Positions 27,084-37,825 of a stretch of 52,435 nt of DNA are shown piece by piece. A program made the translations under genes and the position numbers. The stretch's first letter is position 1. Each line of letters opens with the position of its first letter. Origin of the DNA: Vibrio brasiliensis LMG 20546 (lineage in GTDB: Bacteria > Pseudomonadota > Gammaproteobacteria > Enterobacterales > Vibrionaceae); contig NZ_AEVS01000115.1 of assembly GCF_000189255.1 (NCBI RefSeq), positions 1 through 52,435 on the forward strand, written 5' to 3'. The notes beneath the pieces were generated by a model, which made no database searches, was not told the origin of the DNA, and saw nothing but the letters and a program-made list of their open reading frames with translations.

Positions 27084-28403
27084 TTACATAAACAACAATG
27101 GCTTGTCCCAGATGAGTTCACAATCCTGACCTGCAAAATGACGATCAATAAATAAATCACCAACCGCTACCACTTGCTGATCACAGATTAATATAGGTGT
27201 TCTACGTCTTAACCAGCTTGGAATATCATATTCTTGGAATAATTTTTTCAGCTTCCTGCTATGCCCACGCCCAACTGGATGAGCGGTAAGCCCCTGTGGC
27301 TCAAAAATAACCTCTAACTTTCCGTTACTTAACGCCTGTTTAGATAACTGTCCATTGGCTGCACTACGCAAAGATAAGCTGCCGAGTGAGTCGGGTAACT
27401 GACAGGTCTGTTCTAACTCGATAGCCTGCTTCCAATTTGCCAGCGACTGCCACTGTTTAACCAAATAGAGTCGCCCGGCATAACGTCGAACCTGTCCATC
27501 AATGATAACCAACTGCGGGTTAGCATCCTGTTGAGCACAAGCAACTTGAGGCCAGATCAGCTTAAGTTGCTCTCGCGATGGCATACGAACATCCTGACCC
27601 GCTAACCACATCCGTATTAATCGGCTGCGTACCGCATCGCTATAAGTGGCAAGCTTAGTGATATCCAGACTACCATCACTGCAGTGTACGCTTGTGAATT
27701 TATCAGCCAATAATTCATCCAGTAGCGCCTCTTGTTCTGCACACAACTCCGCAGTGCGCTGCACCGACTGGTAAATCTGCGGCCAACGTTCGATCAATGG
27801 CGGAGAGATGGTATGGCGAATAAAGTTTCGGTCAAAGCGTTGGTCAAGGTTGCTCTCATCTTCAACCCAGCTCAGTTGATGTTGCCGTGCATACTCTTCG
27901 ATCTGCTGACGCGTTGAGGTTAATAAAGGTCTGACAATTAAACTGGAAGCAAATGGCATTGCGTGTGCCATGGCAGATAAGCCTTTTGGCCCGCTACCAC
28001 GCTTGAGCGCAAGTAAAAATGTCTCGAGTTGATCATCACAGTGCTGGCCGGTAAGCAGTAAATCATCGTCATTGAGATGACGGGCGATCGCTTGGTATCT
28101 GGCCTCTCGGGCACTCTCTTCCAGACTACGTCCTTTACTATCTAACTGCACTCGCTCAATCACTAAAGGGACACCGAGCGAGTCACACCAATGCTGGCAC
28201 TGCATTGCCCACTGGTCTGCATTGGCACTTAAACCATGATGAACATGAATGGCTAAACACTCTAGCTGTCTGTTGTGACAGTACTCAGCCATCAGCTCAA
28301 GCATCACCCTTGAATCCAATCCACCACTCAGCCCAAGCACCAATCTTTTTTGGGCTTGAGAGTAACGTTCAATGACATCAGCAAAGGTGGATTTCAGGCT
28401 CAT
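27084..28403 (-). CDS. tilS: tRNA(Ile)-lysidine synthase
   Basis: TilS converts C34 of the CAU-anticodon tRNA-Ile to lysidine with ATP and lysine. The 439-residue product has the N-type ATP pyrophosphatase PP-loop LGLSGGLDSRVML (about residues 23-35), followed by HVHHGLSANADQW and GQHCDDQLETFLL, then the TilS central and C-terminal domains (HPVGRGHSRKLKKLFQE). I chose the ATG at 28403; a TTG at 28415 is the alternative. No clear ribosome-binding site precedes either. It follows accA, as in E. coli, but with a terminator between. Confidence 0.95.
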   Translation of the reverse strand: MSLKSTFADVIERYSQAQKRLVLGLSGGLDSRVMLELMAEYCHNRQLECLAIHVHHGLSANADQWAMQCQHWCDSLGVPLVIERVQLDSKGRSLEESAREARYQAIARHLNDDDLLLTGQHCDDQLETFLLALKRGSGPKGLSAMAHAMPFASSLIVRPLLTSTRQQIEEYARQHQLSWVEDESNLDQRFDRNFIRHTISPPLIERWPQIYQSVQRTAELCAEQEALLDELLADKFTSVHCSDGSLDITKLATYSDAVRSRLIRMWLAGQDVRMPSREQLKLIWPQVACAQQDANPQLVIIDGQVRRYAGRLYLVKQWQSLANWKQAIELEQTCQLPDSLGSLSLRSAANGQLSKQALSNGKLEVIFEPQGLTAHPVGRGHSRKLKKLFQEYDIPSWLRRRTPILICDQQVVAVGDLFIDRHFAGQDCELIWDKPLLFM

Positions 28404-28449
28404 AATCGTAAGCAATCAAAGGAAGAAAACGTTAGTTTATCACCGGAAA

Positions 28450-28481
28450 CAAAAAAGGCTGAACCTAAGTTCAGCCTTTTC
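28450..28481. terminator. accA terminator
   Basis: The arms AAAAGGCTGAAC and GTTCAGCCTTTT around CTAA are nearly symmetric. It lies between accA and tilS, so tilS needs its own promoter. Confidence 0.87.
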
Positions 28482-28497
28482 GAGTAATCAGTCGTGA

Positions 28498-29457
28498 TTA
28501 GCAGTAACCGTAGCTCATCAGACGCTGGTAACGACGCTCTAGTAGCGTGTCGTTGTCAAACTGTCCTAGCTCTTCAAGCTGACGAACTAGTGTGTCTTTC
28601 ATGTTCTGCGCCATTTGTAGGTGATCACGGTGCGCACCACCTAGTGGCTCTTCGATGATTTCATCGATTAGCTCAAGTTCTTTCAGGCGAGGTGCAATCA
28701 GACCCATAGCTTCAGCGGCTTGTGGGGCTTTATCAGAATCACGCCATAGGATTGAAGCACAACCTTCTGGAGAGATTACTGAGTAAGTCGAGTACTGAAG
28801 CATGTTTACGTAGTCACCAACACCGATAGCTAGTGCACCACCTGAACCGCCCTCACCGACAACGTTACAGATAACCGGCACTTTCAGGCCAGCCATCACT
28901 TTCAGGTTAGTTGCGATAGCTTCAGATTGACCGCGCTCTTCAGCACCAACACCTGGGTATGCACCCGCAGTATCGATGAAAGTAATGATAGGCATGTTAA
29001 AACGCTCTGCCGTCTGCATCAGACGTAGCGCTTTACGGTAACCTTCTGGCTTTGGCATACCGAAGTTACGTTTTACTTTCTCTTTTGTCTCACGACCTTT
29101 TTGATGACCGATGATCATCACTGGACGACCATTCAGACGCGCCATACCACCAACAATCGCTTTATCATCTGCGTAGTGGCGATCACCAGCAAGTTCATCG
29201 AACTCAGTAAATACGTGCTCAATGTAATCAAGCGTGTAAGGACGCTGTGGGTGACGAGCAAGCTGGGCAGTTTCCCAAGCACCAAGATCGCTGAATGTCT
29301 TCTTCTTAAGCTCCAGGCTCTTTTTCTCTAGCTGTTCGATCTCTTTTTCAAGATCAACACCAGACTCACCACCGTGACGTGATACATCACGAAGTGCTTC
29401 AATTTTTGCTTCTAGCTCTGCGATTGGCTTTTCAAATTCTAAAAAGTTCAGGCTCAT
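28498..29457 (-). CDS. accA: Acetyl-CoA carboxylase carboxyltransferase subunit alpha
   Basis: AccA with AccD transfers the carboxyl group from biotin to acetyl-CoA, giving malonyl-CoA for fatty acid synthesis. The 319-residue product equals the E. coli length. It starts [21 protein letters not shown] (helical) and carries [50 protein letters not shown] and [15 protein letters not shown], which form the crotonase-type core. dnaE lies 38 bp upstream on the same strand. The order dnaE-accA is widely conserved. Confidence 0.98.
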   Translation of the reverse strand: MSLNFLEFEKPIAELEAKIEALRDVSRHGGESGVDLEKEIEQLEKKSLELKKKTFSDLGAWETAQLARHPQRPYTLDYIEHVFTEFDELAGDRHYADDKAIVGGMARLNGRPVMIIGHQKGRETKEKVKRNFGMPKPEGYRKALRLMQTAERFNMPIITFIDTAGAYPGVGAEERGQSEAIATNLKVMAGLKVPVICNVVGEGGSGGALAIGVGDYVNMLQYSTYSVISPEGCASILWRDSDKAPQAAEAMGLIAPRLKELELIDEIIEEPLGGAHRDHLQMAQNMKDTLVRQLEELGQFDNDTLLERRYQRLMSYGYC

Positions 29458-29495
29458 CTATAGATCCTTTATTATTCGGCAACCATGTGCCGAAC

Positions 29496-32400
29496 TTAGT
29501 TAAATTCGAGTTCTACCTGGCCTTTCCCAAGTAGTTGTTTTAAATCATCTAATAATGCGTCACTTGGCGTAACTCGCCATTCTGTACCCAACGTCAAACG
29601 CGCTCGCGCATCAGAGCGTTGGTAGTATACATGGACAGGAACGCTCCCCGCCCGATGAGGCTCTAGTATTTGACTAAATCGCTCAAAAAATCGGTCATTT
29701 ATTTGAGATTCATCGATCGAAACCGATAGGCCTCGTGCATATTTTTCACGAGCGGTCCCGAGATCCATAACCTCGCGCGCGGACATTTTAAGACCACCAT
29801 TGAAATCATCAAAGCTGACCTGTCCAGAAACAACCAAAATTTTATCTTTTTCTAACAATTCTGCGTATCTATCAAGCGCATCAGAGAACAGCATGACCTC
29901 CATTCGGCCACTCCGGTCATCTAATGTCATAAGACCGATTCGCGTACCACGCTTAGTGGTCATCACTCGCGCAGCAATAACCAGACCGGCAATGGTCACA
30001 CTCTGGTCACGTCTTGTTGGTGTTGCGTCTTTTAGTCGACAACTGGTGTACTTACCAAGTTCCTTAATGTAGGCATTAATTGGGTGACCAGTTAAATAAA
30101 GGCCGAGTGTGTCACGCTCTCCCTCTAACCAGACTTTCTCTGGCCAAGGCTCAACCTTAGTATATTTGTGCTCAACTTCTTCAGGCGCTTCAGTCAGTAC
30201 CCCAAACAGATCGCTTTGACCAAATGCTTCCGCCTGATGGTGTTGGCTAGCCGCTTTTACAGCATCGGCTAACGAAGCCATCATCGCTGCACGGTGTGGG
30301 CCAAGGCGGTCAAGAGCACCAGCATAAATAAGTTTTTCGATAACACGCTTATTGACCTTCTTCAGGTCGATTCGCGCACAGAAGTCAAACAGGTCTTTGA
30401 AGTAGCCGCCTTTATTACGCGCTTCAAGAATCGCTTCAATCGGGCCTTCACCAACCCCTTTAATTGCACCAATGCCGTAAACAATCGCACCTGTTTCATC
30501 GACATTAAAGCGATACAGGCCTGCGTTAATATCTGGTGGCAGCACTTTCAGCTTCATGCGGAAACACTCATCGACAAGGCCAACGACCTTCTCAGTGTTA
30601 TCCATATCCGCTGTCATTACCGCAGCCATAAACTCCGCTGGGTAGTGCGTTTTTAACCAAAGGGTCTGGTAGGAAACCAGCGCGTAAGCAGCCGAGTGAG
30701 ATTTGTTAAAGCCGTAACCCGCGAACTTCTCCACCAGGTCGAAGATCTTCATCGCCAGTTCGCCATCTACACCGTTCTTTTCAGCACCCTCTTTGAAGGT
30801 ACCACGCTGCTTGGCCATCTCTTCTGGCTTCTTCTTACCCATCGCACGACGCAGCATGTCCGCACCACCCAAGGTGTAACCTGCCAGAATCTGAGCGATC
30901 TGCATTACCTGTTCCTGATACAGGATGATACCGTAGGTCGGATCTAGGGTCTCTTTAAGAGATTCGTGCTGCCATGTTTCATCCGGGTATGAGATTGCTT
31001 CCCGACCATGCTTACGGTCGATAAAGTTATCTACCATCCCTGATTGCAGCGGCCCCGGACGGAAAAGGGCTACCAGTGCGATGATATCTTCAAAACAGTC
31101 TGGCTGCAGACGTTTGATCAGCTCTTTCATACCACGGGATTCGAGCTGGAATACCGCTGTCGTTTCTGAGTTTTGCAGTAAGTTGAACGATGCCAGATCG
31201 TCTAATGGAATCGATTCGATCGCGACTGGCGCTTTACCTTCTCGTTCCAGACGTGGGTTAATCAACCCTAGCGCCCAGTCGATGATGGTCAGTGTTCGTA
31301 GGCCCAAGAAGTCGAACTTAACCAGACCCGCTGTTTCTACGTCGTTCTTATCAAACTGAGTAACAGGGAAATGACCTTCCGCATCGGCATAGATCGGCGC
31401 AAAGTCAGTGATGGTGGTTGGAGAAATTACCACGCCACCAGCGTGTTTACCTGCGTTTCGTGTACACCCTTCCAGAATGCGACACATGTCGATCAGTTCT
31501 TTAATCTCTTCGTCGTTTTCGTACAACTCAGGTAACGCAGGTTCAGCTTTAAATGCTTTCTCAAGCGTCATACCCGGATCTGGCGGGACCAGCTTAGAGA
31601 TACGGTCCACAAAGCCAAAGCCATGACCAAGTACACGGCCGACATCGCGGATTACCGCTTTTGCCGCCATAGTACCAAAGGTAATGATCTGAGATACCGC
31701 ATCGCGACCATACATTTCAGCTACGTGATCAATAACCTGATCACGTTTATCCATACAGAAGTCGACATCGAAATCGGGCATCGAGACACGTTCAGGGTTG
31801 AGGAATCGCTCGAAAAGCAGGTCATACTCAAGTGGGTCAAGGTCGGTGATCTTCAAAGCATAAGCAACCAGAGAACCCGCACCAGAACCACGTCCCGGAC
31901 CAACCGGAATGTCGTTATCTTTAGACCACTGGATGAACTCCATTACGATCAAGAAGTAACCCGGGAAACCCATGTTGTTGATTACTTCCAGTTCGACTTT
32001 AAGACGCTCATCGTATTCTGGGCGGCGTTCTTCTCGAACTTTAGGATCTGGGAATAGGAACTCTAGACGCTCTTCCAGTCCCTCTTCTGACTTCATGACC
32101 AGAAATTCGGTCTCTTCCATGCCTTCTGTCGGGAACGCTGGAAGGAAGTACTCACCAAGACGAACAGTGACGTTACAACGCTTAGCAATCTCAACACTGT
32201 TTTCCAGCGCTTCCGGGATGTCTGAGAACAGTTCACACATCTCCTCTTCGCTACGCAGATATTGCTGAGCACTGTAGTTTTTAGGTCGGCGCGGATCTTC
32301 CAGAGTGTAACCATCATGGATTGCAACGCGGATCTCGTGAGCGTCGAACAGTGATTCATCGAGAATAACCACATCGTTGGTCGCCACGACCGGCAATTCG

Positions 32401-32975
32401 GCTTGCTCTGCTAACTCCAGAGCAAAGTGGAGGTAACTCTCTTCATCAGCTCGGCCAGTACGAGTCAGCTCAAGGTAAAAACGATCAGGGAAATGAGTCT
32501 GATAAAACTCAACACAATCAGAAACCACTTTGTGGTTGCCCTTTAATAACGCCTTACCGATTTCACCACTCTTACCGCCGGAAAGAAGAATCACACCTTC
32601 GGACAGTTCAACCAGCCACTCTTTATCAATAACCGGTTGGTGTTGAACATGACCACGCAGATAAGCTTTCGAAATAAGCAGTGTCAGGTTCTTATAACCA
32701 GTATTGTCAGCCGCCAGAACGGTCAGTTTGGTCAGTTCATCGCCAAACTCCGCAGACTGCATTAAAAAGTCTGCGCCTATGATAGGTTTCACACCACATC
32801 CATGCGCGGTGCCGTAAAACTTCACTAAGCCACACAGGTTAGTAAAGTCCGTCAAAGCAACAGCAGGCATGCCCATTTCAGCCACTTTCTTAACCAGTGG
32901 CGGCACTTTTGACAAGCCGTCAACCATGGAGAAGTCACTATGAACTCGAAGGTGGATAAACTTTGGGTCTGACAT
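29496..32975 (-). CDS. dnaE: DNA polymerase III alpha subunit
   Basis: This is the replicative DNA polymerase. The 1159-residue product (E. coli 1160) begins with a PHP domain (about 1-280, [15 protein letters not shown]). The catalytic palm follows, with the metal-binding pair in [16 protein letters not shown] near residue 400 and [16 protein letters not shown] just before it. The internal clamp-binding motif QSDLF (about 920) and an OB fold (about 985-1075, [18 protein letters not shown]) are present. Its proofreading partner DnaQ is encoded at 20257. rnhB lies 91 bp upstream. Confidence 0.98.
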   Translation of the reverse strand: MSDPKFIHLRVHSDFSMVDGLSKVPPLVKKVAEMGMPAVALTDFTNLCGLVKFYGTAHGCGVKPIIGADFLMQSAEFGDELTKLTVLAADNTGYKNLTLLISKAYLRGHVQHQPVIDKEWLVELSEGVILLSGGKSGEIGKALLKGNHKVVSDCVEFYQTHFPDRFYLELTRTGRADEESYLHFALELAEQAELPVVATNDVVILDESLFDAHEIRVAIHDGYTLEDPRRPKNYSAQQYLRSEEEMCELFSDIPEALENSVEIAKRCNVTVRLGEYFLPAFPTEGMEETEFLVMKSEEGLEERLEFLFPDPKVREERRPEYDERLKVELEVINNMGFPGYFLIVMEFIQWSKDNDIPVGPGRGSGAGSLVAYALKITDLDPLEYDLLFERFLNPERVSMPDFDVDFCMDKRDQVIDHVAEMYGRDAVSQIITFGTMAAKAVIRDVGRVLGHGFGFVDRISKLVPPDPGMTLEKAFKAEPALPELYENDEEIKELIDMCRILEGCTRNAGKHAGGVVISPTTITDFAPIYADAEGHFPVTQFDKNDVETAGLVKFDFLGLRTLTIIDWALGLINPRLEREGKAPVAIESIPLDDLASFNLLQNSETTAVFQLESRGMKELIKRLQPDCFEDIIALVALFRPGPLQSGMVDNFIDRKHGREAISYPDETWQHESLKETLDPTYGIILYQEQVMQIAQILAGYTLGGADMLRRAMGKKKPEEMAKQRGTFKEGAEKNGVDGELAMKIFDLVEKFAGYGFNKSHSAAYALVSYQTLWLKTHYPAEFMAAVMTADMDNTEKVVGLVDECFRMKLKVLPPDINAGLYRFNVDETGAIVYGIGAIKGVGEGPIEAILEARNKGGYFKDLFDFCARIDLKKVNKRVIEKLIYAGALDRLGPHRAAMMASLADAVKAASQHHQAEAFGQSDLFGVLTEAPEEVEHKYTKVEPWPEKVWLEGERDTLGLYLTGHPINAYIKELGKYTSCRLKDATPTRRDQSVTIAGLVIAARVMTTKRGTRIGLMTLDDRSGRMEVMLFSDALDRYAELLEKDKILVVSGQVSFDDFNGGLKMSAREVMDLGTAREKYARGLSVSIDESQINDRFFERFSQILEPHRAGSVPVHVYYQRSDARARLTLGTEWRVTPSDALLDDLKQLLGKGQVELEFN

Positions 32976-33066
32976 GAATATCGTCCGGAAAGATAACTAA
33001 ATTTGGTACAGAATTGGGGTATTTTAAGTGAAAAACGTCGACTTATATACCCCTTAACAGGGCTTT

Positions 33067-33684
33067 CTACTCTAGGCCAAGCGCACGCTTAACTGGCTTA
33101 AAGCTCTTACGATGTTGTTCAATCACACCGTGTTGCTCAATGGCCTCAAAATGAGCCTTGGTCGGGTAACCTTTATGCTTGGCAAAGCCAAACTGTGGAT
33201 GAAGTTTATCTAACTCTTCCATCTCTTGGTCACGAACCACTTTAGCAATGATCGAAGCGGCACTGATTTCTGCGACGCGTAAATCACCTTTAACTACGGC
33301 TTGAGAATCCATCGGCAGCTCAGGGCAGCGGTTACCATCGATAAGCGCCAGATCTGGCTGAACCCCAAGCCCGGCAATTGCGCGCTGCATGGCAACCATG
33401 GTCGCTTGCAAAATATTCAACTGATCAATTTCTTCAGGCGAGCAGCGCCCGACTGACCATGCCAGCGCCTTCTCTTTAATCTCAGGTAGTAAAGCGAGAC
33501 GCTTTTTCTCAGACAATTTTTTCGAATCGTTCAAACCTTCGATCGGGTTGTTTGGATCAAGAATAACAGCGGCTGTCACCACATCACCAACCAGTGGTCC
33601 ACGCCCTACTTCGTCTACACCTGCAACTAACTGATAGCCTGTAGGATATTCAAACGGCGCAAGTTCTTTCATCTGTTTAGTCAT
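33067..33684 (-). CDS. rnhB: Ribonuclease HII
   Basis: RNase HII nicks at single ribonucleotides in DNA and starts ribonucleotide excision repair. The 205-residue product has the catalytic [21 protein letters not shown] and [10 protein letters not shown], with later acidic residues in LIDGNRCP and [14 protein letters not shown] chose the ATG at 33684, which overlaps the lpxB stop by 8 bp (ATGACTAA), as in coupled lpxB-rnhB pairs. An upstream start at 33702 would add six residues. Confidence 0.96.
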   Translation of the reverse strand: MTKQMKELAPFEYPTGYQLVAGVDEVGRGPLVGDVVTAAVILDPNNPIEGLNDSKKLSEKKRLALLPEIKEKALAWSVGRCSPEEIDQLNILQATMVAMQRAIAGLGVQPDLALIDGNRCPELPMDSQAVVKGDLRVAEISAASIIAKVVRDQEMEELDKLHPQFGFAKHKGYPTKAHFEAIEQHGVIEQHRKSFKPVKRALGLE

Positions 33685-34831
33685 TATCTTTTTCTCTGCC
33701 AATCAGTTTAAGTACCGCTTGAGCGGCCTGGTTGTCGGCATCTTTACGAATCCACTGATGCATTTCAGTGAATTTTTCAATCATCTCGTCGCCACCATTG
33801 TCTATTAGGCGGTTGACTTCGTTAGCAAGATTGTCAGGCGTACATTCTTCTAGCAGGTACTCTTTCACCAACTCTTGATCGGCCAGGATGTTAGGCAATG
33901 AAACATACTTGGTTTTCACTAAGCGGCGAGCGATAAACGCGGTAATGGCATTAACACGATAGCCGACTACCATTGGGCGTTTAAGCAGCATACATTCCAG
34001 AGCAACCGTCCCTGACGCCAGCATCACAGTGTCTGCCGCTGTAATGACGTTTTTAGCGGTGTCGTTAACCAGTTTAAAGTCGAGTTCTGGTGCAATCTCA
34101 TGCCATGCCTGTTCAAATTGTTCACGACGCTTTTCGTTAACCAGCGCAACAACAAAGCCTAAATCAGGGTGCTGTTTATGAAGCAACTGACACGCTTTGA
34201 TAAAAGGCTCTGCGAGCATTTTCAGTTCACTACCACGGCTACCTGGTAAGACTGCTAACCACTGTTTATCTTTCTCCAAGCCAAGCAGTTCTCTGGCAGG
34301 AGCTTTCTCTGACACCATAGGAATCGCGTCAGCAAGTGTGTGACCAATAAACTCACAAGGTACATTAAATTTATCGTAAAACGCTTTTTCAAATGGTAGG
34401 AATGCCAAAACCAGATTGGTTGCCGCTTCAATTTTGAAAATACGTTTTTGGCGCCATGCCCATACTGATGGGCTGACATAATGGACGGTCTTAATCCCAG
34501 CCTGCTTTAAATCAAGCTCTAGTCGCAGGTTAAAGTCCGGAGCATCAATTCCGACAAACACGTCAGGTGGGTTTTCAGTAAAGAACTTAACCAACTCAGC
34601 TTTGACTTTCAGTAATCGTGGCAGGCGACCGAGAACTTCGACTAAGCCCATCACTGCCAGCTCTTCCATATCAAACAAGGATTGGCAGCCCTGAGCGATC
34701 ATTTTTGGTCCACCGATACCGACAAACTCAGCATTTGGGTACTGAGCTTTTATCGCACGGATAAAGCCTTCACCGAGCGTATCTCCTGACAATTCGCCGG
34801 CGACGATTCCAATTCGTAATGGTTTTTCCAT
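33677..34831 (-). CDS. lpxB: Lipid-A-disaccharide synthase
   Basis: LpxB (GT19) joins UDP-2,3-diacylglucosamine and lipid X into the lipid A disaccharide at the inner membrane face. The 384-residue product (E. coli 382) begins [20 protein letters not shown]. It has [37 protein letters not shown] and the late nucleotide-binding [12 protein letters not shown] chose the ATG at 34831; reading back to 34894 adds 21 residues that fall in the terminator-like spacer. The lpxA stop is 92 bp upstream, with a hairpin between. Confidence 0.97.
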   Translation of the reverse strand: MEKPLRIGIVAGELSGDTLGEGFIRAIKAQYPNAEFVGIGGPKMIAQGCQSLFDMEELAVMGLVEVLGRLPRLLKVKAELVKFFTENPPDVFVGIDAPDFNLRLELDLKQAGIKTVHYVSPSVWAWRQKRIFKIEAATNLVLAFLPFEKAFYDKFNVPCEFIGHTLADAIPMVSEKAPARELLGLEKDKQWLAVLPGSRGSELKMLAEPFIKACQLLHKQHPDLGFVVALVNEKRREQFEQAWHEIAPELDFKLVNDTAKNVITAADTVMLASGTVALECMLLKRPMVVGYRVNAITAFIARRLVKTKYVSLPNILADQELVKEYLLEECTPDNLANEVNRLIDNGGDEMIEKFTEMHQWIRKDADNQAAQAVLKLIGREKDND

Positions 34832-34865
34832 TGCTGAATAACCTATCTGATTGATTGCTATAAAA

Positions 34866-34908
34866 CGCAAAAAAGACCGCAGCCATATGACCACGATCTT
34901 TTACAATT
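34866..34908 (-). terminator. Terminator-like hairpin between lpxA and lpxB
   Basis: On the minus strand AAGATCGTGGTC and GGCTGCGGTCTT pair over about 12 bp with several G-U pairs, loop ATAT, and a T run (TTTTTTGCG) follows. It would partly or fully separate lpxB-rnhB from the upstream envelope genes. Confidence 0.65.
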
Positions 34909-34923
34909 CACGCGAACGATGGG

Positions 34924-35712
34924 TTAGCGAATAACGCCACGCTCAGAAGTTTCCACAAACTCAACAAAGTGTTTGATCGATGGCCAGTCTTTCGCCATCT
35001 CTTCAAGAACAACTTTCGCTTCAGCCTGAGTCTTGCCTGCACGGTAAAACTCTTTGTAAGCATTACGTAGTGCACGCAATTCTGCTTTTTCAAAGCCATT
35101 ACGCTGCAGACCTACAAGGTTCAGACCAAATGGTGTCGCGTGGTTACCTTGAGCAAGAACGTATGGTGGTACATCTTTCACTACCGCCGAACAACCACCA
35201 ATGTAACTGTAGGCACCCACTTTACAGAATGGGTGAATCGCAGAAAGAGCCATAACACCCGCGTAATCTTCAACCGTTACGTGGCCGCCCAGAATAGCGT
35301 TGTTACCAACGTGTGTATGATTACCAACGATAACATCATGAGCGATGTGCGCATTAACACACAGTAGGTTGTCATTACCAATAACAGTTGTTGCTTTGTC
35401 TTGCGTCGTGCCTCGGTGGATCTGTACCGCTTCACGAATGACATTACGATCGCCGATCACAACAGTCGTCGCTTCACCACCATACTTCTTGTCTTGGTTC
35501 TCTTCACCAATAACAGCGTGTGGGAAAATGCGATTCTCTTTACCAATTGTGGTGTGACCTTTGATTACAACGTGTGACATCACTTCAGTGCCTTCACCAA
35601 TTTCAATGTTGCCAGAGATATAGGTGAATGGACCAACAGTAACATTGGCTGCAATCTTAACGTCTCCTTCAATTACTGCTGAAGGATGAATTTGAGCCGT
35701 TTCATGAATCAT
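34924..35712 (-). CDS. lpxA: UDP-N-acetylglucosamine O-acyltransferase
   Basis: LpxA transfers 3-hydroxyacyl from ACP to UDP-GlcNAc, the first step of lipid A synthesis. The 262-residue product equals E. coli LpxA in length. It is a left-handed beta-helix of hexapeptide repeats (VIEGDVKIAANVTVGPF and onward), with the catalytic His125 and His122 in NAHIAHDV. I chose the ATG at 35712, one base after the fabZ stop; an in-frame start at 35733 would overlap fabZ. The gene works with fabZ and lpxD upstream. Confidence 0.97.
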   Translation of the reverse strand: MIHETAQIHPSAVIEGDVKIAANVTVGPFTYISGNIEIGEGTEVMSHVVIKGHTTIGKENRIFPHAVIGEENQDKKYGGEATTVVIGDRNVIREAVQIHRGTTQDKATTVIGNDNLLCVNAHIAHDVIVGNHTHVGNNAILGGHVTVEDYAGVMALSAIHPFCKVGAYSYIGGCSAVVKDVPPYVLAQGNHATPFGLNLVGLQRNGFEKAELRALRNAYKEFYRAGKTQAEAKVVLEEMAKDWPSIKHFVEFVETSERGVIR

Positions 35713-35713
35713 A

Positions 35714-36172
35714 TTAAAACTCTCGACGAGCACATTTTAGCTCTGCAGAACAGACAACTTCACCGTCAACTTTCGCTGTACCTTTGAAGGCAGCAATGCC
35801 ACGGCGCTCTTTAATAAATTCTACTTCGATCACTAGTTGGTCACCTGGAACAACTGGTTTACGGAATTTTGCGCCATCAACGCTAGCGAAGTAGTAAAGT
35901 TCGTTTTCCGAAGGAGCACCAAACGATTTGAATGCTAGCAGACCTGTTGCCTGAGCCATAGCTTCAAGAATAAGTACACCCGGGAATACAGGTAGTTGAG
36001 GGAAATGACCTGTAAACTGAGGTTCATTCACTGAAACGTTTTTAATCGCAGTAAGGTATTTCTCTTCTTGAAAGTCGATAACACGATCAATCAGCAAAAA
36101 TGGGTAGCGATGAGGTAGCAATTCCTGAATTTCAGTGATGTTCATCGTTTTGTTTTCAGTAGTCAAAGTCAT
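35714..36172 (-). CDS. fabZ: 3-hydroxyacyl-ACP dehydratase FabZ
   Basis: FabZ dehydrates 3-hydroxyacyl-ACP in fatty acid elongation and competes with LpxA/LpxD for the same acyl-ACP. The 152-residue hot-dog-fold product has catalytic His56 (GHFP) and Glu70 (ILEAMAQ), matching E. coli His54 and Glu68. I chose the ATG at 36172 (AGGAAT just upstream); the ATG at 36145 gives a shorter form and has no site. lpxA starts one base after its stop. Confidence 0.96.
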   Translation of the reverse strand: MTLTTENKTMNITEIQELLPHRYPFLLIDRVIDFQEEKYLTAIKNVSVNEPQFTGHFPQLPVFPGVLILEAMAQATGLLAFKSFGAPSENELYYFASVDGAKFRKPVVPGDQLVIEVEFIKERRGIAAFKGTAKVDGEVVCSAELKCARREF

Positions 36173-36213
36173 ATTCCTATGTTGAATGCTAATTTCTATC
36201 TGACAGGCATTAT

Positions 36214-36249
36214 AGATGAAAAAGACCCGCAATACGCGAGCCTTTTTTA
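36214..36249 (-). terminator. Terminator-like hairpin between lpxD and fabZ
   Basis: On the minus strand GGCTCGC and GCGGGTC pair over 7 bp (with G-U pairs) around GTATT, with TTTTT following. It lies about 15 bp past the lpxD stop and may attenuate read-through into fabZ-lpxA. Confidence 0.6.
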
Positions 36250-36261
36250 TTTCATCTAGAA

Positions 36262-37293
36262 CTAGGCGTCTTCTTTGTTCTCTAGCTGTTTTTCTACAGC
36301 TTTCAGGCGCTTGTTCATCTCATCAATACGATGAACACGAGCCGCAGTCTTACGCCACTCTTTATTTGGTTGTAGCGGAATACCTGAAGAGTACATACCT
36401 TTTTCATCAATACCGCGCATCACCATACCCATACCGGTAATGGTTACGCCATCAGCGATTTCGATGTGGCCGTTGATAACGGTGCCACCGCCAATGATAC
36501 AGTACTTACCAATAGTCGTACTGCCCGCGACAATGGTACCACCAGCCATCGCTGTACCATATCCGATGTGTACGTTGTGAGCGATTTGCAGTTGGTTATC
36601 AAGAATAACGTTATCTTCAATAACCGTATCGTCCAGAGCACCGCGATCTATAGTGGTACATGAACCGATCTCAACACGGTTACCAATACGAACGGTGCCT
36701 AGTTGTGGAATCTTAACCCACTCGCCTTTTTCGTTCGCATAGCCAAAACCGTCAGAGCCGATAACAGTATTCGCTTGAATCAGACAATCAGTACCAATCT
36801 CAACTTTGTGATAAACGCTCACGTTTGACCAAAGTTTCGTGTTAGCACCAATCTTGGCGTTTTTACCAATAAAACAGCCTGCGCCAATGACTGCGTTATC
36901 ACCAAGCTCAACACCAGATTCAATAACCGCATTCGCACCAACAGACACATTAGTACCTAGTTTGGCATCGCTGGCAATGACAGCAGAAGGCGCGATAGCC
37001 TCAGCTGGTTGTGGAGTGGTATCAAGCGCCTGAGCAACCTTTGCAAATGCAACATATGGGTCAGCAACAACCAGAACGTTGCCTACGCACTGTTCACGTT
37101 GCGCTTCTTTAACCATCACAACTGTTGCCTGGCAGTCTGATAAGTGTTTTGCATACTTAGGATTAGACAGGAAGGTCACATGACCCGCCTGAGCTTTATC
37201 CATTGGTGCTACCATAGTGACGGTCGCATTCGCGTCACCATGTAGCTCGCCCCCGGTAATCGTTGCCAATTCGGCTAAAGAAAGTGTCGCCAT
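36262..37293 (-). CDS. lpxD: UDP-3-O-(3-hydroxyacyl)glucosamine N-acyltransferase
   Basis: LpxD adds the second 3-hydroxyacyl chain in lipid A synthesis. The 343-residue product (E. coli 341) has an N-terminal uridine-binding domain (about 1-100), a hexapeptide-repeat beta-helix (about 105-310) and a C-terminal helix ([19 protein letters not shown]). The catalytic His239 lies in [10 protein letters not shown] at the E. coli position. I chose the ATG at 37293. The skp stop lies 6 bp upstream. Confidence 0.97.
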   Translation of the reverse strand: MATLSLAELATITGGELHGDANATVTMVAPMDKAQAGHVTFLSNPKYAKHLSDCQATVVMVKEAQREQCVGNVLVVADPYVAFAKVAQALDTTPQPAEAIAPSAVIASDAKLGTNVSVGANAVIESGVELGDNAVIGAGCFIGKNAKIGANTKLWSNVSVYHKVEIGTDCLIQANTVIGSDGFGYANEKGEWVKIPQLGTVRIGNRVEIGSCTTIDRGALDDTVIEDNVILDNQLQIAHNVHIGYGTAMAGGTIVAGSTTIGKYCIIGGGTVINGHIEIADGVTITGMGMVMRGIDEKGMYSSGIPLQPNKEWRKTAARVHRIDEMNKRLKAVEKQLENKEDA

Positions 37294-37299
37294 AATCAA

Positions 37300-37809
37300 T
37301 TATTTTAGTTGTTTAATTACTTTTTCTGTTACGTTGAATTCAGGTTTGCCGTACTGCATAGTTTGAATATCAACAATGATGTCGTAGCCTTCTTTTTCAG
37401 CCACTTTTTTCACTGCGTCCTGAATAACCATAAACAGTTTTTGCTTCTCTTGCGCTTCACGACGCGCAGAAGCTTGCTCTAGAGCCTGACCTTTGATCTT
37501 GTATTTGCTATCAAGCTGGCCAATTTCAATACGAAGCTTTTCAACTTCTTCCTGACCTAGTAGCTCACCATCACGCTGCAGCTTTTCAATCTTAGTCTTA
37601 GCTTGCGCTTTGATCGCCTTCAGCTCGTCAGCCTTGTCTTTGAACTCTTCTTGCATCTTCTGCAATACAACTTCACGTTGAGGAAGTGACTGAAATACTT
37701 GAGCTGTATTTACGTAGCCGATCTTTTGTGCCGCTTCAGCAGCATTGGCAAAGAAAGAAGACGTCATCACTAGAAGGCTAAGACCAGCCGCTTTAATTGT
37801 TTTATTCAC
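37300..37809 (-). CDS. skp: Periplasmic chaperone Skp (OmpH)
   Basis: Skp is a trimeric holdase that escorts unfolded outer-membrane proteins to BamA. The 169-residue product has a signal peptide (about 1-26, ending ANAAEA), a beta-rich base (IGYVNTAQVFQSLPQREVVLQ) and long charged helical arms (about 60-135), then a C-terminal strand (GYDIIVDIQTMQYGKPEFNVTEKVIKQL). I chose a GTG start at 37809 (GAGGAA upstream). Starts further upstream lie inside bamA, in another frame. Confidence 0.95.
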   Translation of the reverse strand: MNKTIKAAGLSLLVMTSSFFANAAEAAQKIGYVNTAQVFQSLPQREVVLQKMQEEFKDKADELKAIKAQAKTKIEKLQRDGELLGQEEVEKLRIEIGQLDSKYKIKGQALEQASARREAQEKQKLFMVIQDAVKKVAEKEGYDIIVDIQTMQYGKPEFNVTEKVIKQLK

Positions 37810-37825
37810 TTTTATTTCCTCTATA

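Noticed and set aside
26719-28403. A glnB-cytochrome c-tilS operon
   Set aside because: Strong terminators lie between the units (26242, 26672), so shared strand does not mean shared transcript.
31623-32057. 144-codon plus-strand frame opposite dnaE
   Set aside because: Antisense shadow of the DnaE palm coding region.
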